DNA of 52,952 nt, from NCBI GenBank assembly GCA_028691985.1, contig JAQUYG010000003.1, positions 1 through 52,952 on the forward strand, written 5' to 3'. The notes beneath the pieces are model-generated. The model was given only the letters and a program-made list of their open reading frames with translations. It was not told the DNA's origin and searched no databases. Shown here piece by piece: positions 52,240-52,952 of the stretch (positions are counted from its first letter, which is position 1; the number at the start of each line of letters is the position of its first letter). Made by a program: the position numbers and the translations under genes. This DNA comes from Minisyncoccota bacterium (GTDB lineage: Bacteria; Patescibacteriota; Minisyncoccia; JAHIHE01; JAGLIN01).

Positions 52240-52268
52240 ATTATAATACAGTAAAAAGATATTTACAA
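52240..52268 (-). promoter_or_regulatory. Promoter of parA, possibly giving a leaderless mRNA
   Basis: Minus strand TTGTAA (52268-52263), 17-base spacer, perfect TATAAT (52245-52240). Only six bases separate the -10 box from the ATG at 52233, so transcription would start at or next to the start codon. A second, weaker promoter (TTGACA at 52306-52301, 17 bases, TAAGTT at 52283-52278) would give a leader of about 40 bases. Confidence 0.55.
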
Positions 52269-52305
52269 ATATATATAAACTTAGCTATTTTTCCGCCTTT
52301 TGTCA

Positions 52306-52711
52306 ACGATTATAAAAAAGCTTAATGCTATATCTATATAATCAGTTTGACTTTAAAATTATTGAGTTTTTTATACATGTTAGATAATTCGCTAACAAAA
52401 CACCATATAAATCTCACCTATACTAAAATTTTTATGTGTCATGCCGGGCCCCGACCCAGTATCTCTGTTATATCTCACTTTTGCCTTACTGCAATATTTA
52501 ATCGTTGTACTTTTATAATATACTAAGCTAATCTAGCCTACTTTATAAGTCTGCCACGAGTGTCCAGTATTATCTCCTCTCCCATTGGGAGAGGGTTAGG
52601 GTGAGGGGTATAATTTGAGAATTTAATCTATTACAGTATTAGACTCCGAATATCTCCTAACAATAAAATGATAGAATGACAATTTGCCGTTTCTTTAAAA
52701 AATCCATTCTC
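52306..52711. repeat. Intergenic region with two REP-like palindromes
   Basis: No gene is seen between parA and tRNA-Leu. Around 52436-52465 lies GTGTCATGCCGGGCCCCGAC, of the type 'gtcatgCCGGGcccCGACCC' found as dispersed intergenic repeats in many bacteria. At 52576-52594 a perfect hairpin CCTCTCCC-ATT-GGGAGAGG is followed by GTTAGGGTGAGGGG, another widely distributed intergenic palindrome. The rest is A/T-rich with no visible structure. Confidence 0.55.
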
Positions 52712-52739
52712 TTGAATTATTTTTTTTATCTGTTATACT
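52712..52739 (+). promoter_or_regulatory. Promoter of tRNA-Leu
   Basis: TTGAAT (52712-52717), 16-base spacer, TATACT (52734-52739), about 32 bases before the tRNA. Confidence 0.6.
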
Positions 52740-52770
52740 GAATTCGTCGTTTTATGTGTCAGAAAAACGC

Positions 52771-52852
52771 GCCGAAGTGGCGGAATTGGTAGACGCGCAC
52801 GACTCAAAATCGTGTGGGGCAACTCATGAGGGTTCGATTCCCTCCTTCGGTA
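52771..52852 (+). tRNA. tRNA-Leu(CAA)
   Basis: 82-base class II tRNA. The acceptor GCCGAAG pairs with CTTCGGT (one G-U at the first pair), the anticodon stem CACGA/TCGTG carries loop CTCAAAA with anticodon CAA, a long variable arm follows, and the T-arm contains GTTCGATTC. CCA is not encoded. It is the only plus-strand gene in the last 43 kb. Confidence 0.95.
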
Positions 52853-52860
52853 CAAAAAAT

Positions 52861-52882
52861 AGGCTCTTTGAGGGCCTTTTTA
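52861..52882 (+). terminator. Terminator of tRNA-Leu
   Basis: AGGCTCT / AGGGCCT stem (one G-U) with loop TTG and a T5 tail, starting eight bases after the tRNA. Confidence 0.7.
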
Positions 52883-52952
52883 AATTTATAAATAATAATT
52901 ATTTAGCAAAGAATTACAATTGTTGCAATCCCTGCCTTTACGCCTATAAGTT

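Noticed and set aside
51427-52770. parS site or replication origin near parAB
   Set aside because: No TGTTTCACGTGAAACA-like palindrome, DnaA-box cluster or dnaA-region gene was seen; the parAB locus alone does not prove an origin.
1-52952. Reassigned UGA codon, as in some CPR lineages (SR1, Gracilibacteria)
   Set aside because: UGA ends several genes at the expected family length, and full-length conserved proteins contain no internal UGA.

Overview
The window is an A/T-rich bacterial chromosome segment using the standard code: UGA is a working stop (for example at the ends of uvrC and the cysteine desulfurase). The gene set suggests a Candidate Phyla Radiation / Patescibacteria (Parcubacteria-like, perhaps Moranbacteria-like) organism. 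Signs of this are a compact EF-Ts, a UvrC without its helix-hairpin-helix end, an ADP-forming acetate-CoA ligase next to pyruvate:ferredoxin oxidoreductase subunits, a membrane-anchored VirD4-like ATPase among charged coiled-coil proteins, and many short membrane proteins of unknown function. The lineage is inferred from content, not from a tree.

Layout. 1-0.8 kb: the 5' end of a secreted-protein gene, REP-like hairpins and two tRNA-Thr genes. 0.8-4.3 kb (minus): rpsB-tsf-ricT-TPR operon with a structured rpsB leader. 4.3-9.4 kb (plus): a possible structured RNA, rpmE, prfA, a cysteine desulfurase, and a DUF4395 membrane protein overlapping an orphan histidine kinase. From 9.6 kb to 52.2 kb nearly everything is on the minus strand: uvrA; an operon of a VIT-like transporter, a presenilin/SPP-type intramembrane protease and a small membrane protein; a Q/E-rich secreted protein; a CvpA-CAP fusion with a Na/Pi cotransporter; a large anchored surface protein; uvrC-lgt; and a fermentation operon (ADP-forming acetate-CoA ligase, DUF389 protein, POR gamma and delta, with no alpha or beta). 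Then come a sugar kinase and a decay zone at 28.2-30.6 kb with three broken genes (DUF2341-like surface protein, MFS transporter, HIT protein).

30.6-38.8 kb: tRNA-Gly, then a block comprising a VirD4-like ATPase, a 144-aa protein, a 467-aa acidic protein, a 54-aa protein, a DUF5663-like protein and a 979-aa low-complexity coiled-coil protein. This block is the best candidate here for an undescribed system. 38.8-45.6 kb: a Ca/Na antiporter, a basic/acidic hypothetical protein, and a cell-envelope cluster (FtsQ, FemX-like, DegT-family aminotransferase, membrane-anchored MurF-like ligase). 45.7-52.2 kb: alpha/beta hydrolase, serS, lysS, greA, parB, parA (possibly leaderless). The window ends with REP-like palindromes and a plus-strand tRNA-Leu. 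All functions are read from motifs and general family knowledge; no database search was run.
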